DNA of 64,000 nucleotides from Nocardia australiensis (GCF_020733705.1 NZ_JAJFZM010000001.1:3100001-3164000), one strand, 5' to 3'. Positions 27,521 to 37,093 are shown, counted from the first letter of the stretch. The notes: a model not told the origin generated them from the letters alone. Program-made: numbers and translations.

Positions 27521-28776
27521 TCCGCACAACGAACAGCAACCATGCGCGTGTCCTCGCGGCAGTTGTGATGGCGGCGGCGCTTGGCACTGGTGGCGTGATG
27601 AGTGCGTCGGCACCGAGCGCGGCCGAAGTGCCGATGAACGGGTGCCCGGCTTTGCATCTACTCGGAGTGCAAGGCACAGGAGAGTCCTCCCTGGGCGCCT
27701 CGCCGACCGCCGACACCGGGATGCTCGGATATCTGCTCGGCCCGGTGGTCGCTGCTGTGCCGGACCTGGTGGCGCGCACCTACATTCCGTATCCGGCCGG
27801 GTTCGGAGGTGCGGTAGGCACAGGTGGCGGCGGCGACTCCTACGCGGACTCGATGGGGCAGGGGGTGGCCGCGCTCACCGCCACCGCTGACCGGATCGCC
27901 ACTGACTGCCCGGCCACCGCCTTGGCGGTGGCCGGGTATTCCCAAGGCGCGCAAGTGGTCTCGGAATTCGCCCGCGCCGTCGGCGCGGGCGAAGGACCCG
28001 TCCCGCCCGAGCGGGTGGCGGGGATCGCCCTGTACTCCGATCCCGACCGGGCCCCGGACTCGCCCGTGATTCCCGGCCGCCCCGGCCAACTCACTCCCGA
28101 CCCCGCCCCGGGAACCTCTGGGGCAGCCGTCTCAGGCGTGGCGATCACCACCGCGCCCGTGTCCGGGAGCGGCATCGCCCGCGGTGAGGGCGGTGACTAC
28201 GGTGCGCTGACCGGTCGCGTGTCCTCGATTTGTGTCGAGGGCGACTTGAGTTGCGCGGCACCCGAACGCGTCGCCCTGTTGCGGATGGCCGCCGAGATCG
28301 CCGCCCAAGCGGATCTGCGTGACCCGCTGGCCGCCCTGAGTTCGATCCAGGCGCTGCTCTCAGGCGTGCTGGGTGATGCCTGGACCACGGTGGTGAACAG
28401 TGACTTCCGCCTCGCTCCCGGGCTCGTCGATTACGTGCCCGCGGCGAGTCTGGCTGATCGGCTCACCGATGCCGCCGATCCCCGTACTCCGCCTGTCAGC
28501 CCGCAGGAGAGCGCTGCTGCGTCGGCCCGGTGGGGGCAGATCACCGGGGTCGTGGCCGCTGATCCGTTCGGGCAGTTGCCGAAACTGGCGGGGCAGCTCT
28601 CGGCTGCGTGGGGACAGTTCGTCTGTGACAACGCCGACCTGACGAATCCGGGCGTGTGGCTTCGCTACGCCGACATCCATGGTCGCCACACCGGCTACGC
28701 CGTCGCAGGCGAACTTGCCAGCGGGGTCGCGTGGATGACCGCGTTGGCCCACGACCTCGCCGGGAATCAATCATGA
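27517..28776 (+). CDS. secreted cutinase-family esterase with intact nucleophile
   Basis: A signal peptide (LAAVVMAAALGTGGVMSASA) precedes a cutinase domain: CPALHLLGVQGTGESS, a GYSQGA elbow with Ser at about residue 142, and a Cys pair. Such enzymes hydrolyse esters, and in mycolate-bearing actinobacteria they act on envelope lipids. The C-terminal ~180 residues are an extra helical domain. It lies between an envelope protein and a lipase homologue, all overlapping in ATGA, so it probably helps remodel the outer layer during conjugation. Confidence 0.85.
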   Translation: MIRTTNSNHARVLAAVVMAAALGTGGVMSASAPSAAEVPMNGCPALHLLGVQGTGESSLGASPTADTGMLGYLLGPVVAAVPDLVARTYIPYPAGFGGAVGTGGGGDSYADSMGQGVAALTATADRIATDCPATALAVAGYSQGAQVVSEFARAVGAGEGPVPPERVAGIALYSDPDRAPDSPVIPGRPGQLTPDPAPGTSGAAVSGVAITTAPVSGSGIARGEGGDYGALTGRVSSICVEGDLSCAAPERVALLRMAAEIAAQADLRDPLAALSSIQALLSGVLGDAWTTVVNSDFRLAPGLVDYVPAASLADRLTDAADPRTPPVSPQESAAASARWGQITGVVAADPFGQLPKLAGQLSAAWGQFVCDNADLTNPGVWLRYADIHGRHTGYAVAGELASGVAWMTALAHDLAGNQS

Positions 28777-29897
28777 CCATCAGCGACTTCTACTCCGCAC
28801 CCATCCCGCTCGAAGACGTGCGCGCCGGAGACGTCGTACGCACGCGGCCGGTGTTCGCCCCGCAGTTGACGGGCGCGGCCGGAGCGTGGCAGATCGTCTA
28901 CGTGTCTACCGATTCGCGTTCGCAGCCGATCGCGGCCTCGGCGATCGTGCTGATCCCCGACGAGGTTCCCGATCCCGGAACCGGGGCAATCCTGCTGTAC
29001 TGCCCGCCTTTTCACGGGCTCGGTGGACAGTGCGCGCCCTCGCAGCTGCTCGCTACCGGAGCCGAGTACGACATCGTCGGCATCGAGGCCGCTCTCGCGC
29101 GGGGCTGGGTCGTTGCCATTCCCGACGGGCAGGGCCTCGGCGCGGGTACCGGTCCGCACACCTTCCTGGCCGCTCGCGCGGCCGGTGCCAAGCCGATGCT
29201 CGATCTCGCTCGTGCGCTCTACCGAGGCTCGCACCTCGATGTGCCGATCGCGCCCGTGGTGGCCTGGGGATACGCCGACGGCGGCCGGATCGCGGCAGTA
29301 GCGGGCGAGCTGCAACCCTGGTATGCCGCCGAGGTCGACCTGCGCGGTGTCGCTGCTGGAGCGGTTGCCTCCGACCTGGCGGTGCTGGCTGCCCTGCTCG
29401 GCCGGGGCAACGGTGCTGGCCTGGCGTTCGCCGGGCTGGTCGGGCTCGCCCGTGCCTACGACCATCTCCCGTTGCGTCAGGTGCTGAACGAGGACGGGCT
29501 CGTCGCTGCCGCCGAGGCCGGACACCTCACGGTTGCCGAGTTGCTGCAACGGTTCCCTGAACCGTTGGCGCACTGGTGCCGTGAGCCCGACCCGTGGAAC
29601 AACCAGTGGTGGCGTCGGGTGCTCGCGCTCGAGACCCTCGCGCACGTGAAAACGGTTGTGCCGCTGCACCTGTACCACGGTGCGCTCGATCCGATCGTGC
29701 CGGTGCGCGCGGGTCGACGTGCCCTGATCGCCTACCGGCAGCGCGGCACCCGTGTCGATTGGCGTGAGTACGACGGTGATCACCACAGCACCGCGCACTG
29801 GGCCATCCCCGATGTGCTGGCCCGGCTCACCCACGACATCGCCAGCGATCCGGCGTCGTCCGGACCCGAGGACGCCGACCGCACGAGCCACCCCTGA
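28773..29897 (+). CDS. secretory-lipase-family homologue with Ser-to-Ala nucleophile change
   Basis: The 374-aa protein matches the LIP/secretory lipase alpha/beta-hydrolase family (IPDGQGLGAGTGPHTFLAAR, LYHGALDPIVP, GDHHSTAH). The nucleophile elbow reads VAWGYADGGRIA, so the Ser of GxSxG is Ala at about residue 168 (codon GCC at 29274-29276). The Asp and His of the triad remain. It is therefore probably a non-catalytic binding protein. No clear signal peptide is seen. The start overlaps the cutinase stop. Confidence 0.8.
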   Translation: MTISDFYSAPIPLEDVRAGDVVRTRPVFAPQLTGAAGAWQIVYVSTDSRSQPIAASAIVLIPDEVPDPGTGAILLYCPPFHGLGGQCAPSQLLATGAEYDIVGIEAALARGWVVAIPDGQGLGAGTGPHTFLAARAAGAKPMLDLARALYRGSHLDVPIAPVVAWGYADGGRIAAVAGELQPWYAAEVDLRGVAAGAVASDLAVLAALLGRGNGAGLAFAGLVGLARAYDHLPLRQVLNEDGLVAAAEAGHLTVAELLQRFPEPLAHWCREPDPWNNQWWRRVLALETLAHVKTVVPLHLYHGALDPIVPVRAGRRALIAYRQRGTRVDWREYDGDHHSTAHWAIPDVLARLTHDIASDPASSGPEDADRTSHP

Positions 29898-29915
29898 CCC
29901 CTCCGGGGGAACCCT

Positions 29916-29960
29916 TGCCCGCACCCCGCGATCCCACTTCCCCACCTCGGGGTGCGGGCA
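29916..29960 (+). terminator. inverted repeat between lipase homologue and next gene
   Basis: TGCCCGCACCCCG at 29916-29928 is perfectly complementary to 29948-29960 with a 19-base loop. It may attenuate transcription between the two halves of the operon. Confidence 0.45.
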
Positions 29961-29998
29961 GGTCCGGAGACACTCCGATCCGAGGCGAGGCGAGATGA

Positions 29999-30736
29999 AT
30001 GGCGAGGTATCCCCGCAGTCCATCCGATGACGACGACGCCGAAGCGTGGGTCGATCTGCCCCCGTCCCCTGCGGACCCGGGCGTCGTTGCCGACGCCAGC
30101 TTCGGCGTCGACGAGCCCGACGAGCCACCCGCGCGCGAGGAGTTCTGGCTCGTTCCGCTACGCGACACTCCCGACACGGCCGACATCGGCTGGTTTTCCG
30201 GATGGTGGGTCGGCATCGGGGACCGCCTGCCACGGGGAGCCTGGGCCGCCCTGGCGGCCATCATCGCCCTGCTGGCCGGTATCGCCGCAGGAGCAGTTAC
30301 CGACACCGCCACGACGGGCGAGCAGGTGCACGCCACGGCAGTACCGCCGAGTCCGAGCACCACGCCGCAGGGCCCGTGCGCGGCGCTCACCGGCACGGTG
30401 GTCACCGACCGTGCGGGTGACCCCGCCACCCTGGCCGGGCTGATCGCCTCGTTCGAGGCCGCCTACTACCTCGACCGCGACGCCGGGAAGGCGACGGGGC
30501 TACTCGCGCCCGAGACCGGGATCACCGCCGACGCCCTCGCCGCGGGCATCGCGACCATCCCGCCGGGCACCCGGCACTGCGTGGCGATCACCCCGATCAC
30601 CCCGAGTACAGCGAACGTCCACATCGCCGAAATGCACCCGGACCGCACACGCATCGACTACCTCCAACTGATCAACACCCGCCCCGCCGACACCGGCACC
30701 GCGCTGCTGATCTCCAACTTCCAGAACCAGGGATAG
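29999..30736 (+). CDS. single-pass membrane protein (245 aa)
   Basis: An acidic cytoplasmic N-terminus (SDDDDAEAWVDLPPSP) leads to one transmembrane helix (GAWAALAAIIALLAGIAAGAV, about residues 79-99) and an extracytoplasmic domain with two Cys (GPCAALTG and RHCVAITP). This N-in layout is common among small accessory proteins of actinobacterial transfer operons. No enzyme motif is visible. It is followed three bases later by the ParA-BTAD gene. Confidence 0.65.
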   Translation: MARYPRSPSDDDDAEAWVDLPPSPADPGVVADASFGVDEPDEPPAREEFWLVPLRDTPDTADIGWFSGWWVGIGDRLPRGAWAALAAIIALLAGIAAGAVTDTATTGEQVHATAVPPSPSTTPQGPCAALTGTVVTDRAGDPATLAGLIASFEAAYYLDRDAGKATGLLAPETGITADALAAGIATIPPGTRHCVAITPITPSTANVHIAEMHPDRTRIDYLQLINTRPADTGTALLISNFQNQG

Positions 30737-30739
30737 GGC

Positions 30740-32539
30740 ATGAGTACAGGTCAAAGGCCGTTACTGATCGCCGTCGCCGGACTGAGCCCTCGCGCCGGAA
30801 CCACCACGACCACCGTCGCCCTCGCCCACGCCTGGCGCGGCCCGGAAACCGCTCTGATCGTGGAAGCCGACCCCGCAGGCGGTCAGCTCGCCGAAATGGT
30901 CGGCGCGGACCCGCATCTCGGGCTGGCGAGCCTCGCCCGCAGGACCACCCCCGGCGAGCCAGTCACCCCGGATCTGCTGGCACAGCATGTACAGTTCCTG
31001 CCCGGCGGGGAAGCTCTGCTGGCCGCGCCACCGGACCACGACCCCGCTCGAGCCGTCCTGGCCGCCGAACTGCTCACCGAGCCACACGCCAGCTGGCGGA
31101 CGCTCGGTGCGACCGTGTTCGCCGATTGCGGTGTGCCCGAGCCTGATTCGCCCCCGCATCCGGTCATCGCCGCCGCCGATGCGTGCCTGGTCGTGGTGCG
31201 CGCCGAGCACAGTGACCCCGAGCTGGCCGCGCGGCGAATCCTTGCGCTCACCCGCCGCAGACGCCCTCGCGGCATCGTGCTGATCGGTGCCAGCCGCGAT
31301 TACGCCGCCGCGATCGGGCTCCCGGTACTGGGCACCCTGCCCGCCACCCCCGCCGGTGCCCAGGCGCTACTGGCGGGCCGCCGCGCACGGCGGCACCTGA
31401 TCCCGCCCGCCCGGCTCATCACCACCGCCGTCGAACTCCAGCTCCGTGCCGAGGGCCGCCGCGAATGCCTCGCCCAGCTGCACACATCCCACGCTGCCCG
31501 CCAGCAACGCCCGAGTCGCCGCGACGACAGTGGGCCGAGGATCTACCGCGTCGACTCCGCGCCTGTGCCCGCACCACGCCCTCGCGTGCCGGAGCCAGTG
31601 GTCGTGGAACCCGCCGAAATTGGCACGCCTGCACCGGTTCCCGAGTCTGTGCTCGTCGTCGAGGCCGAGGACGCCGGCCAACCGGGAACGGTCGACCTCG
31701 CCGCGGCGCCCGAGCCCGGCCCTCACCCCGAGACCGAGATCGCGGACTCCGCACCGGTCCCGACGCCGGACCAGGCCGGGCCTGCGCTGACGTTACGAGT
31801 GTTCGGACCGACCCGGATCTTCTGGCGTGCACCCGGAACCGCGGACAGCGTGGAGATCACCTCGCAGTTGCAGCCGCGTATCCGCGAGCTGCTGACCGTG
31901 CTCGCCCTGCATCCCGAGGGGTTGTCGCGAGAGCAATTGATCGAGCTGTTGTGGAGCCAGCGGCCCAGGGATCGGGGCGGTAGTGCTCTCGCCAACACGT
32001 TGAGCCGTTTACGCGCCGCGATCACTACCGCCACCGGTGGTCAGATCACCAGCGTGCTGTCCGACGACCGGCTCCAGTTCCGCCTGGCGGGCCCGCTGCT
32101 CGGAGTCGACTATTGGGACTTCACCAGCGCCGTCGCCGCGCATCGCCGCGCGAGCAGCGACGCCGAGCAGGCCGCTGCCGCCCGCCGTATCGCGGATCTG
32201 GCCACCAGCGAACTGGCCAGCGACCTCACCGACACCTGGGTCGAAGCGCTCCGCGAATCAGCCCGCCGCACCTCCCTCAATGCCTTGAGCTGGCTGGCCA
32301 CCCGCAACACCGAAAACGACCCCCGCGCCACCCTGGGACTGCTCGAGACAACCGTCGAGAACGACCCCTACAACGAATCGGTCTGGCAAGACATTCTCCG
32401 TCTCCACGCACGCCTCGGCGAAAACGCCGCACTCATCCGCACCTACACACTCCTGACCCGCACACTCGCCGAAATCGGTCAAACTCCGAGTCGCGAAACC
32501 CGGCAGCTCCTCGAACGTCTCGGCCACACCACGAAATAG
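30740..32539 (+). CDS. ParA/MinD-like P-loop domain fused to a BTAD/SARP-type regulator domain
   Basis: The N-terminal ~230 residues have a ParA/MinD fold (LIAVAGLSPRAGTTTTTVALAHAW, LIVEADPAGGQLAE, VFADCGVPEPDS). The deviant Walker A lacks the usual lysines (AGTTTTT in place of GGxGKTT). A Pro-rich linker follows, then a winged helix plus bacterial transcriptional activator domain (LRVFGPTRIFW, EGLSREQLIELLWSQRPRDRG, WVEALRESARRTSLN). The product is 599 aa. Such fusions could link DNA or protein positioning to gene control in the element. ATP binding is doubtful without the lysine. Confidence 0.75.
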   Translation: MSTGQRPLLIAVAGLSPRAGTTTTTVALAHAWRGPETALIVEADPAGGQLAEMVGADPHLGLASLARRTTPGEPVTPDLLAQHVQFLPGGEALLAAPPDHDPARAVLAAELLTEPHASWRTLGATVFADCGVPEPDSPPHPVIAAADACLVVVRAEHSDPELAARRILALTRRRRPRGIVLIGASRDYAAAIGLPVLGTLPATPAGAQALLAGRRARRHLIPPARLITTAVELQLRAEGRRECLAQLHTSHAARQQRPSRRDDSGPRIYRVDSAPVPAPRPRVPEPVVVEPAEIGTPAPVPESVLVVEAEDAGQPGTVDLAAAPEPGPHPETEIADSAPVPTPDQAGPALTLRVFGPTRIFWRAPGTADSVEITSQLQPRIRELLTVLALHPEGLSREQLIELLWSQRPRDRGGSALANTLSRLRAAITTATGGQITSVLSDDRLQFRLAGPLLGVDYWDFTSAVAAHRRASSDAEQAAAARRIADLATSELASDLTDTWVEALRESARRTSLNALSWLATRNTENDPRATLGLLETTVENDPYNESVWQDILRLHARLGENAALIRTYTLLTRTLAEIGQTPSRETRQLLERLGHTTK

Positions 32540-32573
32540 ATAAAACGTAGCCCGGATGTTTCCGATTCGCGGT

Positions 32574-32786
32574 TTATCGATTAACGTGTCGACCATATTT
32601 CCCGTTATTACGAAATGGTGGCAAGCGGGGACCATGGAGATTTTGCAATTCCTTCAGAATTGCTGAAATGGTCGGATTTTTCACTGCGGAGAGTTCTCCC
32701 GCAAGTCGAATCGCGTTGAAATCTCCGGAAATTTGCTCCCGAAATCTCTCTGCGAGTTCATGCGGACGATACGTGGGGAAATACAT
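32574..32786 (-). CDS. small GntR-like winged-helix protein (70 aa)
   Basis: The leftward frame reads PHELAERFREQISGDFNAIRLAGE, then NPTISAILKELQN and NNGKYGRHV, which follows the GntR winged-helix pattern (helix 1, 'LPGE', recognition helix, wing). At 70 aa it has only the DNA-binding domain. KorSA of the Streptomyces element pSAM2 is a GntR-family repressor of transfer, so a regulatory role is plausible. There is no good ribosome-binding site; it may be a fragment. Confidence 0.45.
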   Translation of the reverse strand: MYFPTYRPHELAERFREQISGDFNAIRLAGELSAVKNPTISAILKELQNLHGPRLPPFRNNGKYGRHVNR

Positions 32787-32818
32787 GGGGAAATACGTGC
32801 GGAACTACGTGGGGCGGT
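32771..32818. repeat. four tandem 12-bp repeats
   Basis: The 12-base unit ACGTGGGGAAAT is repeated with small changes at 32771, 32783, 32795 and 32807. It covers the start region of the GntR-like gene, so it could be its operator or simple slippage. Confidence 0.6.
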
Positions 32819-33299
32819 CAAATATCCCCACCGGTAGCCGGTATATTCGCAGGTAGACGGGCATGTATCCGCGCGGATGTCATCCAGGATTGTCTATATA
32901 CAAAGCTATATAGACATGCGTAGCCGGTCCGCCCGTGCTCGTCTCCGGTGTCCAGCCCGTGTCCGCCTCCTGCTGTTCTCTTTCGTCTTGTTCCCCTTCC
33001 TTCCTCGTTCTTCTTTAATTTCTTGATTGCTTTTCCATTCATTTGGCCGGTCGTCCGTCGTCGTGTGTGAGTATTGCCGTGCGCGTTTCATTTTCGTATT
33101 GCACTGCGCGACTCGCCGTTGTCCGGAACAATTCCGGGAAATTCGCGCACTTTTGGGGTTGTGAGCTCGTTCGAGGTCGAGCTAGCGTCGAACCGTTCCC
33201 GGAATTCGCCGGGAAATTCGCAGAAATCCGAATGGCGGCCCCGCCGCACCTGTGCCGGAAACGGCGCATGAATTCGGAACTGAATTTTCAGGAGTTGCA
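32819..33299. other. AT-richer intergenic region
   Basis: About 480 bases of lower GC than the surroundings, with T-rich runs near 32990-33040. No gene is supported. It must hold the promoter for the AAA/VWA module, and its base composition suggests a control or origin region. Confidence 0.5.
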
Positions 33300-34462
33300 A
33301 TGCCCACCACACCCGCCACCGCCACCCCGGCCGCCGGTCGCTTGCCGAACGGGGAATTGCGGCGCATGGTCGCCGAGACGCTGGCCGCCGACCCGGCCCG
33401 CGAACAGTCCCCCCGCGAAATCGCCAACGGGCTCAACCGGTCCTCCGGCGCGGTCGGCAACGCCCTCGGGGCGTTGGTCGCCGCCGGGCACGCCGAATGC
33501 ACCTCGGCCACCCCCCGCCGCTACCGCGCCACCGCCACCACCGCCACCGCCGCCGCCCCGGCCGCCGCCGCGCCTGCCACCCCGGCCGCCAGCAAGCCGA
33601 AACCGGCCCGCCGCCCCCGGACCAAAAAGAACGCCACCCCGGCCACGCCTGCCGCCCCGGCGCGTACGGGCAACACGGTGGCCCGGCCGAACGGGCAGGA
33701 CTACCACCTGCGCCAGCTCGCCGGGCGCGCCGATGTTGACGTGTTGCAAACAATGCGCACCGCCGAGGTTCCGGTGCTGCTGTACGGGCCGCCCGGAACC
33801 GGCAAGACCTCGCTCATCGAGGCCGCCTACGGGGACCTGTTGACCGTGCAGGGCGACGGGGACACCACGGTCGCCGATTTCGTGGGCGAGTACACCCAAA
33901 ACCCGGACGGCACTTTCGTTTTCGTGCACGGGCCATTGGTCCGGGCGATGCGCGAGGGCCGGGTGCTGTTCATCGACGACGCGACTCTCATCCCGCCGAC
34001 CGTGCTGTCGGTGGTGTACCCGGCGATGGACGGCCGCCGCGAGATCGTCATCAAAGCCCACGGCGGCGAGGTCGTGAAAGCTGAGCCGGGGTTCTTCGTG
34101 GTGGCCGGGCACAACCCCGGGGTGCACGGTGCCATCCTGTCGGACGCGTTGTCGTCCCGGTTCGCGTTCCAGGTGCAGGTGGGCAGCGACTACGACCTCG
34201 CCAAACAGCTCGGGGTCGACCCGAAAGCGGTGCAGGTGGCGCGCAATCTGGCCACCCGACGGGAAAGGGCGAGGTTGCGTGGGCTCCCCAGCTGCGCGAG
34301 TTGCTGGCGTTTTCCAAGATCGCCGCCGCTACCGACACCCCCACCGCCGCCGCCAATCTGATCGGGGCCGCGCCCGAGGACGACCGACCTGTGGTGGCCG
34401 ATGTCGTGCGGGCCGTGTTCGGCAGCAAGTACGCCCCGCTGGCCCTGGGCCCCCGTATCTGA
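33300..34462 (+). CDS. MoxR-type AAA ATPase with N-terminal winged helix (frameshifted)
   Basis: Residues 10-70 are a winged helix (REIANGLNRSSGAVGNALGALVAAG). A Pro/Ala/Lys linker leads to a MoxR-like AAA domain with Walker A GPPGTGKTS at 163-171, Walker B RVLFIDDA and sensor VVAGHNPG. The first frame ends at 34361 with nonsense (RRERARLRGLPSC). One base shift near 34265 restores a natural C-terminus (GEVAWAPQLRELLAFSKIA ... FGSKYAPLALGPRI) ending at 34462. Start ATG 33300 has CAGGAG upstream. MoxR ATPases normally pair with VWA proteins, as here. The break is either real decay or a sequencing error in an A-run. Confidence 0.8.
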
Positions 34463-34520
34463 GCCCCGCGACCGGCTCAATCCGCTACCGCAGCTACCGA
34501 TTTCGAGAAGGGACTCCGAC

Positions 34521-34790
34521 ATGACCGAACGCACACTCACCGAGGCCATCGCGATCCACGACTACATCGCCGCCGTCCGCGATCTGCGCGACGAGCTCGC
34601 CGTGCTGGCCCGGCGGACAGAACAGACACGGCACAACCTCGCCGCCGGACTCCAGCTGCTGGACCCGCCCCACGGTGAACGGGTCGCGATAGCCATCGCC
34701 CGGGTCACCGCCCTCGCGCCGCTCGCCCGGCGCGCGATCGGTGACGAGGCCGAATTCTCTGCCCTGCACGCGAACCCCGACACGTACTGA
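34521..34790 (+). CDS. small helical protein (89 aa) between AAA and VWA genes
   Basis: ATG 34521 follows GAGAAGGGA. The product is largely alpha-helical (AIHDYIAAVRDLRDELAVLARRTEQ, VAIAIARVTALAPLARRAI) and may form a coiled coil. No family is recognised. Its place between the MoxR-like ATPase and the VWA protein suggests an adaptor of that pair. Confidence 0.65.
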   Translation: MTERTLTEAIAIHDYIAAVRDLRDELAVLARRTEQTRHNLAAGLQLLDPPHGERVAIAIARVTALAPLARRAIGDEAEFSALHANPDTY

Positions 34791-34848
34791 CCGGCCGCCC
34801 CTCGGCCCCGGCATCTGACCACCGCCCGCCACGAAAGGCACCCGCGCC

Positions 34849-36567
34849 ATGACCGGACACCTGATCACCGACCCCGCCACCGCCACCGCCACCGCCACCG
34901 CCACCGCCACCGCTGATGGCTGGGACACCCTTTCCGCCGCGCTGACTGCGCAGGCCCCGCCGATCGCAGACCGTGACGACCTGGTCGTCACGATCGCGCC
35001 CGGCGCGGCTCACGGCCACCCGGCCGTATTCATGCCCCACCGTGCCGCCATCGAGATAGACGGTGCCCGCCTGCCGATCCACCCGGGGGCCGCGCGGCCG
35101 GACCGCAACCGCGACCGCTCCCGCTACGCGGCAGTGTGGGGGGCGTTCGTGCACGAGTGCGCCCACGCCAAGCACTCGGCATGGGAACCACCGCCGGTGG
35201 CAAACCCCGACGTTGTCGAGGCCGCCATATTGCTCGAGGAGTCCCGGATCGAGGCCGCCCAGGTCCGCCGCCGCCCCGACGACCGGCATTGGTTGCGCGC
35301 CAGCGCGACCGAGATCATGATCGGCGACAACGGAGGCGCAACGGCCGCCGGGCAGATCCCGCCCACTCCGTTCGCCGCCGCCCACAACGCCGCCCTCATC
35401 CTGGGGCGAGTCGACGGCGGTGTCCTCGAGGCAACCGAATGCGCGCCCGCCGCAAAAGAGATCGAGTCCATCCTCGGCACCGGCACCCTCGCCAAGCTGC
35501 GCGCGATCTGGCAAGAGGCACACACGGTCTCCGATGACAACGCCGCCGCCATGCTCGAGCTCGGGCAGCGTTGGCTCGACATCGTCGGCAGAGACCCTCA
35601 CGCCGAGCCCGTGCCGAACTCGTCGCTGTCGGGCGCGATCGCTGACACAATCGCCAACATCACCCGCTCGGTACTGGCAGCCCCGGTCGACCCCGACCCG
35701 GCCGAGGACGCCACCCGAGCCCGCATCGCCGCCGATCGTTCCGACAAGCGAGCCGCCGATCAGGCGCGCAAGGTGTTCGGCGACGGCACCAGCTCCGGCT
35801 CGGGGCCGGGCACGACGAGAAGCATCCGCACACCTCGCGCGCCACGCCAGGACGAACAGTCCGCCGCCCGCGTGCTGGCCCGGGCCCTCAACACCGCCGC
35901 CGCCCGCGAACGGGCCGCCGTGCGAACGACGTCGGCGCTGCCGCCGGGCCGGGTGCGGATGCGCGGCGTGCTGGCCCGCCACGCTCAGCTGGCCGCCGGG
36001 GCCATCCCCACGGCCGAACCGTTCACCCGCACCACCCGCAAAATCACCCCACAACCGCCGCTGCGAGTCGGTATCGCGTGTGACGTGTCCGGCTCGATGG
36101 GCAAGTTCGCCGCCCCGGTGGCCTCGGCTGCGTGGATCATCGCCCGCGCCGCCGAGCTGGCCACGATGCCCGCCACCACCGCGACCGTGACATTCGGCAA
36201 CTCGGTCGCCCCGATCACCTACCCCGACATCGCCCCGGGCCGGGTGACCGACTTCGACTGCCCGGACGGTGATCACGCCATCGACACCGCCATCGAGGCC
36301 CTCGACGGTGCCCTCGGCCTCGCCCGCCCCGGCGCGACCCGGCTGCTGGTGATCATCTCCGACGGCCGATACAGCGGCGGCAACCGCAACCGCGCCCAGA
36401 AACGCCTCGACGCGCTCCGCGCCACCGGGTGCGCGGTGCTGTGGCTTGCCCCGGCGGACGGCCGATCACGCCCGATGGAGAACTCGAACCCGCACCTGCT
36501 CACCGACCCGGCCGCCACTGTCTCCGATATCGCCCGCGCCGTGACCGCCGCCGTACGCGCCGCCTAG
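34849..36567 (+). CDS. VWA protein with N-terminal HExxH metallopeptidase-like domain
   Basis: The 572-aa protein carries HECAH at residues 102-106 followed by LLEESRIEA about 25 residues on, a zincin-like pattern (HExxH plus downstream Glu). After a linker, the C-terminal ~190 residues are a von Willebrand A domain with MIDAS motif DVSGSMG at 412-418 and LVIISDGRYSG. It resembles the metallopeptidase-VWA proteins that work with MoxR ATPases. An N-terminal run of Thr-Ala (ACC GCC repeats) is low complexity. No signal peptide. The ATPase could remodel or load the VWA protein onto a target; the target is unknown. Confidence 0.85.
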   Translation: MTGHLITDPATATATATATATADGWDTLSAALTAQAPPIADRDDLVVTIAPGAAHGHPAVFMPHRAAIEIDGARLPIHPGAARPDRNRDRSRYAAVWGAFVHECAHAKHSAWEPPPVANPDVVEAAILLEESRIEAAQVRRRPDDRHWLRASATEIMIGDNGGATAAGQIPPTPFAAAHNAALILGRVDGGVLEATECAPAAKEIESILGTGTLAKLRAIWQEAHTVSDDNAAAMLELGQRWLDIVGRDPHAEPVPNSSLSGAIADTIANITRSVLAAPVDPDPAEDATRARIAADRSDKRAADQARKVFGDGTSSGSGPGTTRSIRTPRAPRQDEQSAARVLARALNTAAARERAAVRTTSALPPGRVRMRGVLARHAQLAAGAIPTAEPFTRTTRKITPQPPLRVGIACDVSGSMGKFAAPVASAAWIIARAAELATMPATTATVTFGNSVAPITYPDIAPGRVTDFDCPDGDHAIDTAIEALDGALGLARPGATRLLVIISDGRYSGGNRNRAQKRLDALRATGCAVLWLAPADGRSRPMENSNPHLLTDPAATVSDIARAVTAAVRAA

Positions 36568-36570
36568 CCC

Positions 36571-36605
36571 GGTGCCCCGGGCGCGCATACCGCGCCCGGG
36601 GCACC
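36571..36605 (+). terminator. strong hairpin after the VWA gene
   Basis: A perfect 15-bp stem (GGTGCCCCGGGCGCG and complement) with a 5-base loop begins three bases after the VWA stop codon. Confidence 0.65.
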
Positions 36606-36692
36606 GAACCGGGGCCACACCGGCTACGGCCCGGCCCCACCGTTTCGCCCCAACAACCCCGCACCGCGCGGGCAACAACGAAAGAGGATCTG

Positions 36693-37040
36693 ATGACACT
36701 GCGACGACCTGACACCACCGGGCCCGCCAGCAAGGCCGCCCCGATCCCCACCACGGTCGCCCTCGACTCGATCTACGTCATCGCCAACGCCATCACCGGC
36801 GACCAGTTCGCCATCTACGCGCCCGGCCCCCACGACGAACGCGGCATGTACACCGTGGCGCACGTGACCGGCGGCACGGGCGGCTACGCCGCCCCACGAA
36901 TTCACCTCGTGCACCCCGACGACATCGCCGCCTACGCCACCGGTGCCGCCGACCGGATGCGCCAGGGCGGGCACGGGCACGCGGTGAGCGTGTGGCTCGA
37001 CCGCACCACCGGCCCCCTGCACGAGCACCTGTCCCAATGA
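36693..37040 (+). CDS. hypothetical protein (115 aa)
   Basis: ATG 36693 has AAAGAGGA upstream. The product has a compact alpha/beta look (ALDSIYVIANAITGDQFAIYA, MYTVAHVTGG) and no membrane segment. No family is recognised. It is part of the AAA/VWA module; its last four bases overlap a possible upstream start of the next gene. Confidence 0.6.
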   Translation: MTLRRPDTTGPASKAAPIPTTVALDSIYVIANAITGDQFAIYAPGPHDERGMYTVAHVTGGTGGYAAPRIHLVHPDDIAAYATGAADRMRQGGHGHAVSVWLDRTTGPLHEHLSQ

Positions 37041-37093
37041 ACCCGCCAGCGACACAACCGAACCCGATCTCGAACCGCGAACAGGAGACATTC

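Noticed and set aside
34750..36276. Gly-rich 523-aa frame on the minus strand
   Set aside because: It is antisense to the VWA/HExxH gene, has the Gly/Val-rich composition of reverse high-GC coding DNA and no domain.
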